From NCBI GenBank assembly GCA_008016945.1, contig SSGN01000113.1, positions 1 through 11,144 on the forward strand: a stretch of 11,144 bases of DNA. The letters run 5' to 3'. A program made the translations under genes and the position numbers. This stretch comes from Flavobacteriales bacterium (GTDB taxonomy: Bacteria > Bacteroidota > Bacteroidia > Flavobacteriales > PHOS-HE28). The notes beneath the pieces are model-generated. The model saw only the letters and a list, made by a program, of their open reading frames with translations, had not been told where the DNA came from and did no database searches. Shown piece after piece: positions 1 through 6,827 of the stretch; positions within the stretch are counted from its first letter, which is position 1, and each line of letters starts with the position of its first letter.

Positions 1-1
1 C

Positions 2-322
2 AACCAGACCTACCGCGGTGTGTACGGCACGTCTGGCAGCAACGGCAGTTTTGATGCGCACGGTTCCATCGTCTTCGCGCCGGCCCTCGGCGAGATTCGC
101 CTCGACTACTACACTCAGGGCAACACCGGCGCGAAAGGACTCGGAAGCACCGGCACGGCGATTCAATCCTCCGCCTACTTCAACGTCGTCACCGCCCCGA
201 TTCCTGAGCCTGAGAGCTACGCCCTCCTGCTCGCCGGTCTCGGCCTGATGGGTACCTATGCATGCGCTCGCCTGAACATCTCCTGGGCTGATATATGGCC
301 GCCCATTTTTCGAGGCTGCTCA
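2..322 (+). CDS. 3' end of a PEP-CTERM surface protein gene, fused in frame to the next gene
   Basis: The frame is open from the left edge, so the gene starts outside the window. It encodes a Gly/Ser/Thr-rich stretch typical of secreted beta-sandwich proteins, then a PEP-CTERM tail: Pro-Glu-Pro-Glu at about 203-214, followed by a hydrophobic helix (YALLLAGLGLMG). In intact genes of this window (8471-9211 and 10354 onward) the helix continues as GTIARRRK. Here, after GLMGT (to about 256), the reading becomes YACARLNISW. The Arg cluster and stop codon are missing, and the frame continues into the downstream lyase. PEP-CTERM tails are known to be recognised and cut by exosortase, with the basic end staying in the cytoplasm, so this copy should sort poorly. 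The segment 257-322 has no recognisable function. The tail identity is certain; whether this is a real fusion or an assembly join is open. Confidence 0.8.
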
Positions 323-2254
323 ATGGCGTTGATAACGGCCGCAAGCGCGCTCGCTGGGATTCAATGGTCACGCACACTTGGGGGAGAACACCTCTCGTCT
401 ATTGCTTGCGCTTCGACTGCAGGCTTGTTGGCGATGTCCGCATCATCCTTATTGGCACCGCAGTTGTTTCTTGGGGAATCAGTCATCTTCGCATTGCACG
501 ACACAGAGCTGGGGTTTCCTCCAGAGTGGAACAAAGATCCGCTTACGGGAAGACTTGCACCGCTCACGCCAGGCAAGGCGATTGATTACCGCCGCCCGGA
601 ATTAGTGGGGAACATCAAGTATCTCTGGGAACCAAGCCGGCATTTGGAACTGGTCACTCTTGCTCAGGCGTGGCGACTAACCAGTGATGAGGAATATCTC
701 AACGGTTTCCGGACATTGTTGGCGTCATGGCTCGATCAGTGCCCGTATCCGCTTGGCGTGCATTGGGCGAGCTCCCTTGAACTGGCGGTGAGGCTCGCCA
801 ACTGGGCAAGTGCGTGGCACTTGCTGGGCGGCGTCAATTCGCCGCTGTTCGTGGGCAGTGATGGTGAGGATCTAAAACGTAGATGGCTGGCTTCTGTGTA
901 CCAGCATTGCCATTTCATTAGCGGCTATTTTTCGTTGCACTCGTCAGCAAACAATCATCTCGTCGGCGAGTACATGGGGCTCTTTCTGGGTGCAGTGACT
1001 TGGCCGTGTTGGCCGGAGAGCGCAGATTGGTTGCGTATCGCGCGTAATGGTCTGGAGTGCGAGGCAATAAAGCAAAACACCTGCGACGGCGTAAACCGCG
1101 AACAGGCGCTCTATTACCAGCACGAAGTCATGACCATGTTGCTGCTCTGCCAGCAGGCAGGGCAGGCAAACGGAATTGTCTTCTCCACAGCGTACCTGCG
1201 GCGACTGGAGTGCATGGCGGAGTTCATCGTTTCCGTAATGGACAAATCGGGCAATGTGCCGATGATCGGCGATGCCGACGACGCGCAGATGCTTCGCCTC
1301 GATCATGGCACGCAGCACGATGTATTCCGTTCGCTGCTTGCCAGCTGCGCAGTTCTCTTCAAACGCTTTGATTTCAAGCGCGCCGCAGGGGTGTTCGACG
1401 ACGGAAACCGATGGCTGTTCGGTGATGCTGGGTTAGCTGCTTGGAATGCCATTCCGGATGGAGACTCTTCGGCACCTGGCTGGGCTTTCCCGGAAGGCGG
1501 GTATTTCATTTTCGGCAGCGATTTTGGCACTGATGCCGAGATCAAGGGCCTGGTCGATTGCGGACCGATCGGCTACCCCAGCATCGCAGCACACGGCCAC
1601 GCCGATGCCCTTTCGATCTGGCTTTCGGTCTGTGGCGAACCTTGCCTCATCGACCCGGGCACCTATTCGTATTGGGCTGATCAACCGTGGCGCGATTATT
1701 TCCGTGGAACCGCGGCCCACAATACCGTCCGCGTCGACGGGCTGGATCAATCGGTCAGCGGCGGCAGGTTCCTTTGGACACGAAAAGCTGTTTCACGTGT
1801 TCTGCAATCTCCGGTATCGCCTGATGTTTTCCATTTCGAGGGTATGCACGATGGCTATCGTCGACTGGCTGATCCGGTCGAGCATCGGCGCACTGTCAAT
1901 TTCGATGCGGGCACCTCAACGTTGGTTGTTACGGACAACGTGATCGGCCATACGCAGCATGCGATCGAGCAGTTCTGGCACTTCTCGCCCGAAATCGAGG
2001 TAACGCTCTCGGATAACTCAGCAACCATTCGAGGGAATTGCTTCTCCATGGCGGCCGAATTTGAAGGCGATGACATCTCGCTCGATCTGTTTTGCGGAAG
2101 CGAGCAACCGATACTCGGCTGGTACTCGGATTCATACGAAAACAAACGCCCGGCAACCACGCTGCGGGTCCGGACTAGCGCCATCGATGCGCTAGTTCGC
2201 GCATCGTTCCGCATTGATACAGCCTCTCAGATTTCCGTTTCAGCCAAGGATTAG
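323..2254 (+). CDS. Heparinase II/III family polysaccharide lyase (alginate-lyase-like fold)
   Basis: This is 643 aa if read from ATG 323, which has GAGG seven bases upstream; the frame is also open back to the window edge. From about residue 63 it looks intact: LGFPPEWNKDPLTGR, a helical toroid with NIKYLWEPSRH and SSLELAVRLANW, an Asn-Asn-His at 210-212 and Tyr264-Tyr265. The C-terminal beta-sandwich has HGHADALS at 424-431, LIDPGTYSY, and YFRGTAAHNTV with His466. These Asn/His/Tyr sets are the usual catalytic positions in PL12/15/17/21-like lyases, which cleave uronic-acid polysaccharides by beta-elimination, normally outside the cytoplasm. The context suggests a lyase trimming or releasing the EPS made by the next genes. 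The first 60 residues do not resemble the usual N-terminus of the family, and no clean signal peptide is visible. Base use is visibly more AT-rich than in the following genes, hinting at a separate origin. Family confidence is high; substrate is unknown. Confidence 0.85.
   Translation: MALITAASALAGIQWSRTLGGEHLSSIACASTAGLLAMSASSLLAPQLFLGESVIFALHDTELGFPPEWNKDPLTGRLAPLTPGKAIDYRRPELVGNIKYLWEPSRHLELVTLAQAWRLTSDEEYLNGFRTLLASWLDQCPYPLGVHWASSLELAVRLANWASAWHLLGGVNSPLFVGSDGEDLKRRWLASVYQHCHFISGYFSLHSSANNHLVGEYMGLFLGAVTWPCWPESADWLRIARNGLECEAIKQNTCDGVNREQALYYQHEVMTMLLLCQQAGQANGIVFSTAYLRRLECMAEFIVSVMDKSGNVPMIGDADDAQMLRLDHGTQHDVFRSLLASCAVLFKRFDFKRAAGVFDDGNRWLFGDAGLAAWNAIPDGDSSAPGWAFPEGGYFIFGSDFGTDAEIKGLVDCGPIGYPSIAAHGHADALSIWLSVCGEPCLIDPGTYSYWADQPWRDYFRGTAAHNTVRVDGLDQSVSGGRFLWTRKAVSRVLQSPVSPDVFHFEGMHDGYRRLADPVEHRRTVNFDAGTSTLVVTDNVIGHTQHAIEQFWHFSPEIEVTLSDNSATIRGNCFSMAAEFEGDDISLDLFCGSEQPILGWYSDSYENKRPATTLRVRTSAIDALVRASFRIDTASQISVSAKD
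2246..2250 (+). promoter_or_regulatory. Ribosome-binding site of wecB
   Basis: AAGGA lies six bases before ATG 2257 and overlaps the last codons of the lyase gene, whose stop TAG is at 2252-2254. It fixes the epimerase start and suggests translational coupling. Confidence 0.6.
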
Positions 2255-2256
2255 CC

Positions 2257-3366
2257 ATGCCAATCATTTACCTTGTGGCCGGTGCCCGGCCCAACTTCAT
2301 GAAGATCGCCCCCATCGTGCGCGCCATCCAGGCGCATGGCGGGCTTTCGTACAAGATCATCCACACCGGCCAGCACTACGACCGCGAGATGAACGATGTG
2401 TTCTTCGAGGAACTGGGCATTCCCGAACCGGATGTTTTCATGGCGGCAGGCGGTGGATCGCATGCGCAGCAGACGGGCAAGATCATGGTGGCCTTCGAGG
2501 AGTATTGCCAGGCGAACCGGCCGGACGCAGTGCTGGTGGTCGGCGATGTGAATTCGACGCTGGCCTGCTCGATCGTGGCGAAGAAGCTGTGCATTCCGGT
2601 GGCACACGTCGAGGCTGGCCTGCGCAGCGGCGACATGAGCATGCCGGAGGAGATCAACCGGCTGGTGACAGACAGCATCTCCGACTGGTTCTTCGTCACC
2701 GAGCCGAGTGGCACGGCGCACCTGAAGCGCGAAGGAAAACCCGATTCAGCGATACATGATGTCGGCCACGTGATGGTGGATAACGTGCTCTACCAGGCGG
2801 AAAAGCTCGCACATACCGATACGTCCGGCTTCGAAACGGAGGCCCTCAAGAAGGTCGCTCTGGCCAAGGCCGGCCGCTATGGCGTGGTCACGCTGCACCG
2901 GCCGAGCAACGTCGACAACGCGGAGATGATGACGAAGATCGCCGGCGCGCTGAAGGAGATTGCCGCCGAGCTGCCCCTGATCTTCCCCGTGCATCCGCGC
3001 ACGCGCAACAACATGGAGAAGTTCGGCATCGATCTCGGGCCGAACATCACGCTGCTGGGCCCGCAGGCCTACATGCCGTTCCTCTATCTGTGGAAGGACG
3101 CCACGGTGGCACTCACCGACAGCGGCGGCCTGCAGGAGGAAACCACGGCGCTGGGCGTTCCGTGCATCACGATTCGCGAGAACACCGAGCGCCCGATCAC
3201 GGTGGATGAAGGCTCGAAGGTGCTCGTCGGCACCGATCCGGCACGCATCGTCGCCGAGGCGAAGAAGGTGCTGCGCGGCGAAGGCAAGCAGGGGCGCCGG
3301 CCGCTGCTGTGGGATGGCAAGGCAGCGGAGCGGATCGTCGAAATTCTGTTCAAGGAACTGGCATGA
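2257..3366 (+). CDS. wecB: UDP-N-acetylglucosamine 2-epimerase (non-hydrolysing)
   Basis: This enzyme interconverts UDP-GlcNAc and UDP-ManNAc in the cytoplasm, supplying ManNAc or ManNAcA for surface polysaccharide. The 369 aa length is close to E. coli WecB (376). Motifs run in family order: AGARPNFMKIAPI (9-20), HTGQHYD (36-42), GDVNST with Asp97, HVEAGLRS with Glu119, MPEEINR with Glu131/132, LHRPSN with His214, PVHPRTR (245-251), SGGLQEE (289-295) and ENTERPIT (308-315). Asp97, Glu119, Glu131 and His214 match the catalytic or binding positions known in E. coli WecB (D95, E117, E131, H213). The gene starts two bases after the lyase stop and overlaps the next gene by four bases (ATGA), so it is part of one transcription unit. 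No damage is visible. Confidence 0.95.
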   Translation: MPIIYLVAGARPNFMKIAPIVRAIQAHGGLSYKIIHTGQHYDREMNDVFFEELGIPEPDVFMAAGGGSHAQQTGKIMVAFEEYCQANRPDAVLVVGDVNSTLACSIVAKKLCIPVAHVEAGLRSGDMSMPEEINRLVTDSISDWFFVTEPSGTAHLKREGKPDSAIHDVGHVMVDNVLYQAEKLAHTDTSGFETEALKKVALAKAGRYGVVTLHRPSNVDNAEMMTKIAGALKEIAAELPLIFPVHPRTRNNMEKFGIDLGPNITLLGPQAYMPFLYLWKDATVALTDSGGLQEETTALGVPCITIRENTERPITVDEGSKVLVGTDPARIVAEAKKVLRGEGKQGRRPLLWDGKAAERIVEILFKELA

Positions 3367-4100
3367 GCAATCGTATTGAAATGATGGGCTGCTTCATCGA
3401 CAACCTGTCGATGGAAGAAACGTTGCAGACCATCGAGGGCTTCATCCATTCCGGCAAGCCGCACCAGCATGTGGTGGTCAACGTCGACAAGCTGGTGAAG
3501 GCGAGCCGCGATCCCGAGCTGCGCCAGATCATCAACGATTGCGCGTTGATCAACGTCGATGGCATGCCGGTCGTGTGGGCATCACGCCTGCTGGGCAAGG
3601 GCCTGAAGGAGCGTGTTGCCGGCGTCGATCTGTTCGAGGCGTTGATGAAGCGCTCGGCAGAGAAGGGCTGGCGGGTATTCCTGCTGGGCGCCAAGGAGGA
3701 AGTCGTCTCCGGCGTGAAAACCCTCTACGAGAAGAAATACGCCGGCCTCACCGTCGCCGGCTACAGGAACGGTTACTGGAAGGCCGAGGAAGAAGCTTCG
3801 GTTGTCGAGCAGATCAAGGAGGCAAAAGCCGACCTGCTGTTCGTGGCGATCAGTTCGCCGAAGAAAGAGCATTTCCTTGGCCGCTATCAGGCAGAGATGA
3901 AGATTCCGTTCGCCATGGGTGTGGGCGGCACCTTCGATGTGGCGGTGGGCAAAGTAAAGCGCGCGCCGGTGTGGATGCAGAAGGCGGGACTGGAATGGTT
4001 CTACCGATTCCTGCAGGAACCACGCCGCATGTTCAAGCGCTATTTCGTGGATGACATGGCGTTTTTCTGGCTCCTTCTCAAGGAAGCCGGGCGCCGCTGA
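3363..4100 (+). CDS. WecG/TagA/CpsF family glycosyltransferase (GT26)
   Basis: 245 aa starting at ATG 3363, which overlaps the wecB stop as ATGA. Longer reading upstream would run deep into wecB. The family transfers an N-acetylhexosamine or its uronic acid, such as ManNAc or ManNAcA, onto a lipid-linked acceptor at the inner face of the membrane. Visible motifs are VNVDKLV (39-45), DGMPVVW with Asp66 (the candidate catalytic Asp of the family), ERVAGVDLF (83-91), VFLLGAKEE (105-113), GGTFDVAVGKVKRAPVW (188-204) and GLEWFYRFLQEPRR (209-222). The usual GAPKQE signature reads SSPKKE (164-169), a Gln-to-Lys change. The basic/aromatic C-terminus fits peripheral membrane binding. The 2-epimerase before it and the dehydrogenase after it suggest a ManNAcA-type donor, but this is inferred from neighbours. 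Confidence 0.88.
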   Translation: MSNRIEMMGCFIDNLSMEETLQTIEGFIHSGKPHQHVVVNVDKLVKASRDPELRQIINDCALINVDGMPVVWASRLLGKGLKERVAGVDLFEALMKRSAEKGWRVFLLGAKEEVVSGVKTLYEKKYAGLTVAGYRNGYWKAEEEASVVEQIKEAKADLLFVAISSPKKEHFLGRYQAEMKIPFAMGVGGTFDVAVGKVKRAPVWMQKAGLEWFYRFLQEPRRMFKRYFVDDMAFFWLLLKEAGRR

Positions 4101-4125
4101 TCGGATTTCGTTATTCAGTTCATTT

Positions 4126-4129
4126 GGAG
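4126..4129 (+). promoter_or_regulatory. Ribosome-binding site selecting ATG 4136
   Basis: GGAG lies six bases before ATG 4136. An upstream TTG at 4124 overlaps this site and is therefore an unlikely start. Confidence 0.6.
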
Positions 4130-4135
4130 CATTTC

Positions 4136-5419
4136 ATGAGTTCTGTTGTCGCAGTCATCGGCCTCGGCTACGTAGGCCTGCCGCTCGTCATCGAGTTCGG
4201 CAAACATTCGCGCACCATCGGTTTCGATATCGTCGAGGCCAAGGTGGAGTCCTGCCGTCGCGGCGTCGATCCCTCGCGCGAGATTCCGGACGAGGAGATG
4301 CGTGCTGCGGTGCATGCCGAGTATTCGGCAGACCCGAAGGTGCTGGCGGAAGCCGACATCATCATCGTTGCCGTACCGACCCCGGTGGACGAAGCGCACA
4401 TCCCGGATTTCAAACCGCTCATCGGCGCCAGCAAATCGGCCGGTGCCGGCATGAAGAAGGGCGCCATCGTCGTTTATGAGTCGACAGTGTATCCGGGCGC
4501 CACGGAAGAGGTCTGCATCCCGGTGCTGGAGCAGGCCTCGGGCCTGAAGTGGAAGCAGGATTTCTTCGTCGGCTATTCGCCGGAGCGCATCAACCCGGGC
4601 GACCGCGAGCACATGCTGACCAACGTGATCAAGGTGGTGTCGGGCGATACGCCGGAAACGCTGGAGAAGGTGGCGGCGATGTACGAGCGCATCGTGCAGC
4701 CGGGCGTGCATCGCTGTTCAAGCATCAAGGCGGCAGAAGCCTGCAAGGTGATCGAGAACACCCAGCGCGATCTCAACATCGCGCTGATGAACGAGCTGGC
4801 GATCATCTTCGACAAGGTGGGCATCGATACTTCGGAGGTGCTGAAGGCGGCGGGCACGAAGTGGAACTTCCTGCGCTTCAGCCCCGGCCTGGTCGGCGGC
4901 CACTGCATCGGCGTCGACCCGTACTACCTCACGCACAAGGCAGAGATGCTGGGCTACCACCCGCAGGTGATCCTCGCCGGCCGCCGCATCAACGACGGCA
5001 TGGGCAAGTACATCGCCGAGCAGACGGTGAAGAACATGATCGCCGCCGGCAGCTATGTGAAGGGTGCCCGCGTGAACGTGCTCGGCCTCACCTTCAAGGA
5101 AAACTGCGCCGACCTGCGCAACAGCAAGGTGGCGGATGTGATCAACGAACTGAAGAGCTACGGCGTGGAGGTGTTCGCGCACGACCCGTGGGCCGACCCG
5201 GAAGAGGCGATGCACGAATACGGCGTGCGCCTGTTCAAGTGGGAAGACCTGCCGCGCGCCGATGCGATCGTGGCGGCGGTGTCGCACCGCGAGCTGACCT
5301 CGCTGCCGGTGGAGGATCTCCAGAAGAAGCTGATCAAGGGCGGCTGCTTCGTCGATGTGAAGGCGTGCTTTGATCAGCAGGGGCTGGAGGCGGCGGGTAT
5401 CTGCGTCTGGCGGCTGTAA
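4136..5419 (+). CDS. tviB: UDP-N-acetyl-hexosamine 6-dehydrogenase (TviB/WbpO type)
   Basis: This is an NAD-dependent four-electron oxidation of C6 of a UDP-HexNAc to the uronic acid. It has 427 aa, the normal length. An N-terminal Rossmann fold carries GLGYVGLP (9-16). It is followed by VAVPTPVD (78-85), [12 protein letters not shown] (114-125), PERINPGD (149-156), the central helix with Lys204 and Asn208, [14 protein letters not shown] (251-264) with catalytic Cys257, and a C-terminal NAD-like domain with [17 protein letters not shown]. The run [20 protein letters not shown] and the RRINDGMG segment place it nearer TviB/WbpO (UDP-GlcNAc/GalNAc dehydrogenase) than WecC or plain UDP-glucose dehydrogenase. 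Together with the 2-epimerase it could give UDP-GlcNAcA, UDP-GalNAcA or UDP-ManNAcA; sequence alone does not decide. The glmS remnant begins two bases after its stop. No damage is visible. Confidence 0.92.
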   Translation: MSSVVAVIGLGYVGLPLVIEFGKHSRTIGFDIVEAKVESCRRGVDPSREIPDEEMRAAVHAEYSADPKVLAEADIIIVAVPTPVDEAHIPDFKPLIGASKSAGAGMKKGAIVVYESTVYPGATEEVCIPVLEQASGLKWKQDFFVGYSPERINPGDREHMLTNVIKVVSGDTPETLEKVAAMYERIVQPGVHRCSSIKAAEACKVIENTQRDLNIALMNELAIIFDKVGIDTSEVLKAAGTKWNFLRFSPGLVGGHCIGVDPYYLTHKAEMLGYHPQVILAGRRINDGMGKYIAEQTVKNMIAAGSYVKGARVNVLGLTFKENCADLRNSKVADVINELKSYGVEVFAHDPWADPEEAMHEYGVRLFKWEDLPRADAIVAAVSHRELTSLPVEDLQKKLIKGGCFVDVKACFDQQGLEAAGICVWRL

Positions 5420-5421
5420 GC

Positions 5422-5695
<274 letters not shown>

Positions 5696-5727
5696 GGGCG
5701 TGACGTTCAGGTTGAAATGGCGAGGCA

Positions 5728-5756
5728 CTTCCATTCTTTGGGCATATACCTATAAT
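5728..5756 (+). promoter_or_regulatory. Candidate sigma-70 promoter of the wHTH-nucleotidyltransferase/HEPN module
   Basis: A perfect TATAAT at 5751-5756 is the -10 candidate. The best-spaced -35 is a poor CTTCCA at 5728-5733 (17-bp spacer), so the promoter may be weak or need an activator. The TATAAT lies wholly inside the first palindrome, so binding there would block RNA polymerase. Transcription would start at about 5763, giving a leader of about 25 nt. Confidence 0.55.
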
Positions 5757-5761
5757 AGGTA
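5747..5761. promoter_or_regulatory. Palindromic operator 1 (TACCTATAATAGGTA)
   Basis: A perfect inverted repeat with 7-bp arms and one central base, containing the TATAAT box. It shares the outer TACCT...AGGTA with a second palindrome whose centre is exactly 21 bp further on, i.e. two helical turns, on the same DNA face. The likely ligand is the winged-helix protein encoded just downstream, but this is inferred. Confidence 0.65.
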
Positions 5762-5767
5762 CATAAA

Positions 5768-5782
5768 TACCTAATTCAGGTA
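5768..5782. promoter_or_regulatory. Palindromic operator 2 (TACCTAATTCAGGTA), overlapping the ribosome-binding site
   Basis: A 15-bp element with the same 5-bp arms as operator 1. Its right arm contains AGGT (5778-5781), which is also the Shine-Dalgarno sequence six bases before ATG 5788. Occupancy of both sites would cover the promoter and the transcript start. Confidence 0.65.
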
Positions 5783-5787
5783 CTCGA

Positions 5788-6360
5788 ATGAGCCTTGCCG
5801 ATTTCCTTCTCTCACCCCGCCAACAGCGCCTGCTCGGCAGGCTGCTGCTCAATCCGGGGCGCAGCTACAGCCTGACCGACGTGCTTGCCTCTTCGGGGAG
5901 AGGTCGTGGTGGCGCTCAGGTTTTCGTGCAGCGCTTGCTGGATGCCGGGGTGTTGATCGACGAGCCGCTAGGCCGGCAACGACGCATCCGCATCAACCAA
6001 GACTTTCCGCTTTTTCCCGAACTGCGCAGCATCTGCCTGAAGTCTTTCGGTCTTGGCGAGCAGTTGCACGAAGCACTGGCGCCGTTCGCAAGCAGGATAG
6101 ACGAGGCTTTCGTTTTTGGTTCGGTGGCGAACGGTACAGATACGGCCAGCAGCGACATCGATCTCATGGTGGTTGGTTCGGCCGATCTTGTTCCGCTGCT
6201 CGATGCACTGGTGCCTGTCGAAGCGGCGCTGGGCCGCCCCGTTCACCTGACGCTCTATACCTGCGCGGAATGGCGGGAGCTGCAGAAATCCGACCCCATC
6301 GTGCGCAAGATTTGCGATGGTCCCCGAATCGAGGTGATTGCCGATGCCAAGACCCGCTGA
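5788..6360 (+). CDS. Winged-helix DNA-binding domain fused to a minimal nucleotidyltransferase (MNT-type antitoxin/autoregulator)
   Basis: 190 aa. Residues 1-75 look like an ArsR/MarR-type winged helix: LLSPRQQRLLGRLLLNPGRSYSLTDVL, a Gly/Arg-rich turn, AQVFVQRLLDAGVLIDEP and a basic wing GRQRRIRIN. Residues 100-165 are a minimal nucleotidyltransferase with the GS-x10-D-x-D signature (Gly111, Ser112, Asp123, Asp125). The third carboxylate of this superfamily is not obvious: the expected strand reads PVHLTLYT, so activity is uncertain. In known HEPN-MNT toxin-antitoxin pairs the MNT partner neutralises the HEPN RNase, in some cases by adding AMP to its tyrosine. Here the fused winged helix would let the same protein repress its own promoter through the two palindromes upstream. 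The stop overlaps the HEPN gene by 17 nt. It sits between glmS debris and manC, unrelated to EPS synthesis, and is probably an insertion. Domain calls are strong; the toxin-antitoxin role is inferred. Confidence 0.82.
   Translation: MSLADFLLSPRQQRLLGRLLLNPGRSYSLTDVLASSGRGRGGAQVFVQRLLDAGVLIDEPLGRQRRIRINQDFPLFPELRSICLKSFGLGEQLHEALAPFASRIDEAFVFGSVANGTDTASSDIDLMVVGSADLVPLLDALVPVEAALGRPVHLTLYTCAEWRELQKSDPIVRKICDGPRIEVIADAKTR
6331..6336 (+). promoter_or_regulatory. Strong internal ribosome-binding site for the HEPN-like gene
   Basis: GAGGTG lies inside the 3' end of the nucleotidyltransferase gene, seven bases before ATG 6344. It supports ATG 6344 over TTG 6338 and allows coupled but independently set expression of the partner. 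Confidence 0.65.
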
Positions 6361-6781
6361 GTACGACAACCTGATCCGCACGGGCTACTTTCATGAGCAG
6401 CCCGCAACGCCTGGATTTCTGGCGCAGTATCTGCTGGTTGCCGACCAATGCCTTGATGGTGCCCGGAAGACTGAGCATTCCACGCCGGCCTATCTCCTGG
6501 CCTACGAAGGCTTCTATCAACTCGTACAGGCGGTGCTGGAGCACCACGGGGTCCGCGCTGCAGACCGCCCCGGACACCGGGTGGTCGCGATCCAGCGCGT
6601 TTGCGCTGACCTGCAGCTTTCGCCCGGCCAACAGAAGCTGGTGACGGATGCACACACCCGCCGCAATGAAACAGTTTATCGCGCACCACTGCCTCCGGTG
6701 TCGCTCGCCGAGTCAAAGGCGATGATCCAGATTCTTGAAGCTGCGCTGCCCTTGGCTCACAAGCTGGTGGCAATGCCCTGA
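6344..6781 (+). CDS. HEPN-like helical protein, probable partner of the nucleotidyltransferase
   Basis: 145 aa, predicted almost all helical, starting 17 nt inside the preceding gene. The helices around FLAQYLLVADQCLDGA, AYLLAYEGFYQLVQAVLEHHG, GHRVVAIQRVCADL and the final SLAESKAMIQILEAALPLAHKL have the spacing of a HEPN four-helix bundle. The segment THTRRNETVYR-like region (AHTRRNETVYR, 103-113) sits where HEPN RNases carry R-x4-6-H. Here Arg107-Asn108 are followed by Tyr112, with no His, giving R-x4-Y, as in SAV_6107-like HEPN proteins. It may therefore be a non-classical RNase, a target of nucleotidyl transfer through Tyr112, or a catalytically dead sensor. Gene order (MNT first, HEPN second) and overlap fit a toxin-antitoxin or defence pair. 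No stand-alone function can be assigned. Confidence 0.65.
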   Translation: MPRPAEYDNLIRTGYFHEQPATPGFLAQYLLVADQCLDGARKTEHSTPAYLLAYEGFYQLVQAVLEHHGVRAADRPGHRVVAIQRVCADLQLSPGQQKLVTDAHTRRNETVYRAPLPPVSLAESKAMIQILEAALPLAHKLVAMP

Positions 6782-6816
6782 GTGCCAAGCCAACCATTTT
6801 CACCATTGAGTTTATC

Positions 6817-6820
6817 GAGG
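6817..6820 (+). promoter_or_regulatory. manC: Ribosome-binding site of manC
   Basis: GAGG ends seven bases before ATG 6828. Its good spacing shows that 6828, upstream of the amber codon, is the ancestral start. Confidence 0.6.
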
Positions 6821-6827
6821 TCCTACG

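Noticed and set aside
251..265. Overlapping palindromes GGTACC, ATGCAT and GCATGC at the PEP-CTERM/lyase junction, resembling a cloning polylinker
   Set aside because: Only three six-base palindromes, with no further vector-like sequence around them. The bases also partly align with the normal tail (Thr-x-Ala-x-x-Arg), so chance is likely. Kept only as a reason to check reads there.
5715..5734. AATGG/CCATT inverted repeat downstream of the glmS remnant as an operon terminator
   Set aside because: Only five pairs around a 10-nt loop and no proper T-run; too weak to call.
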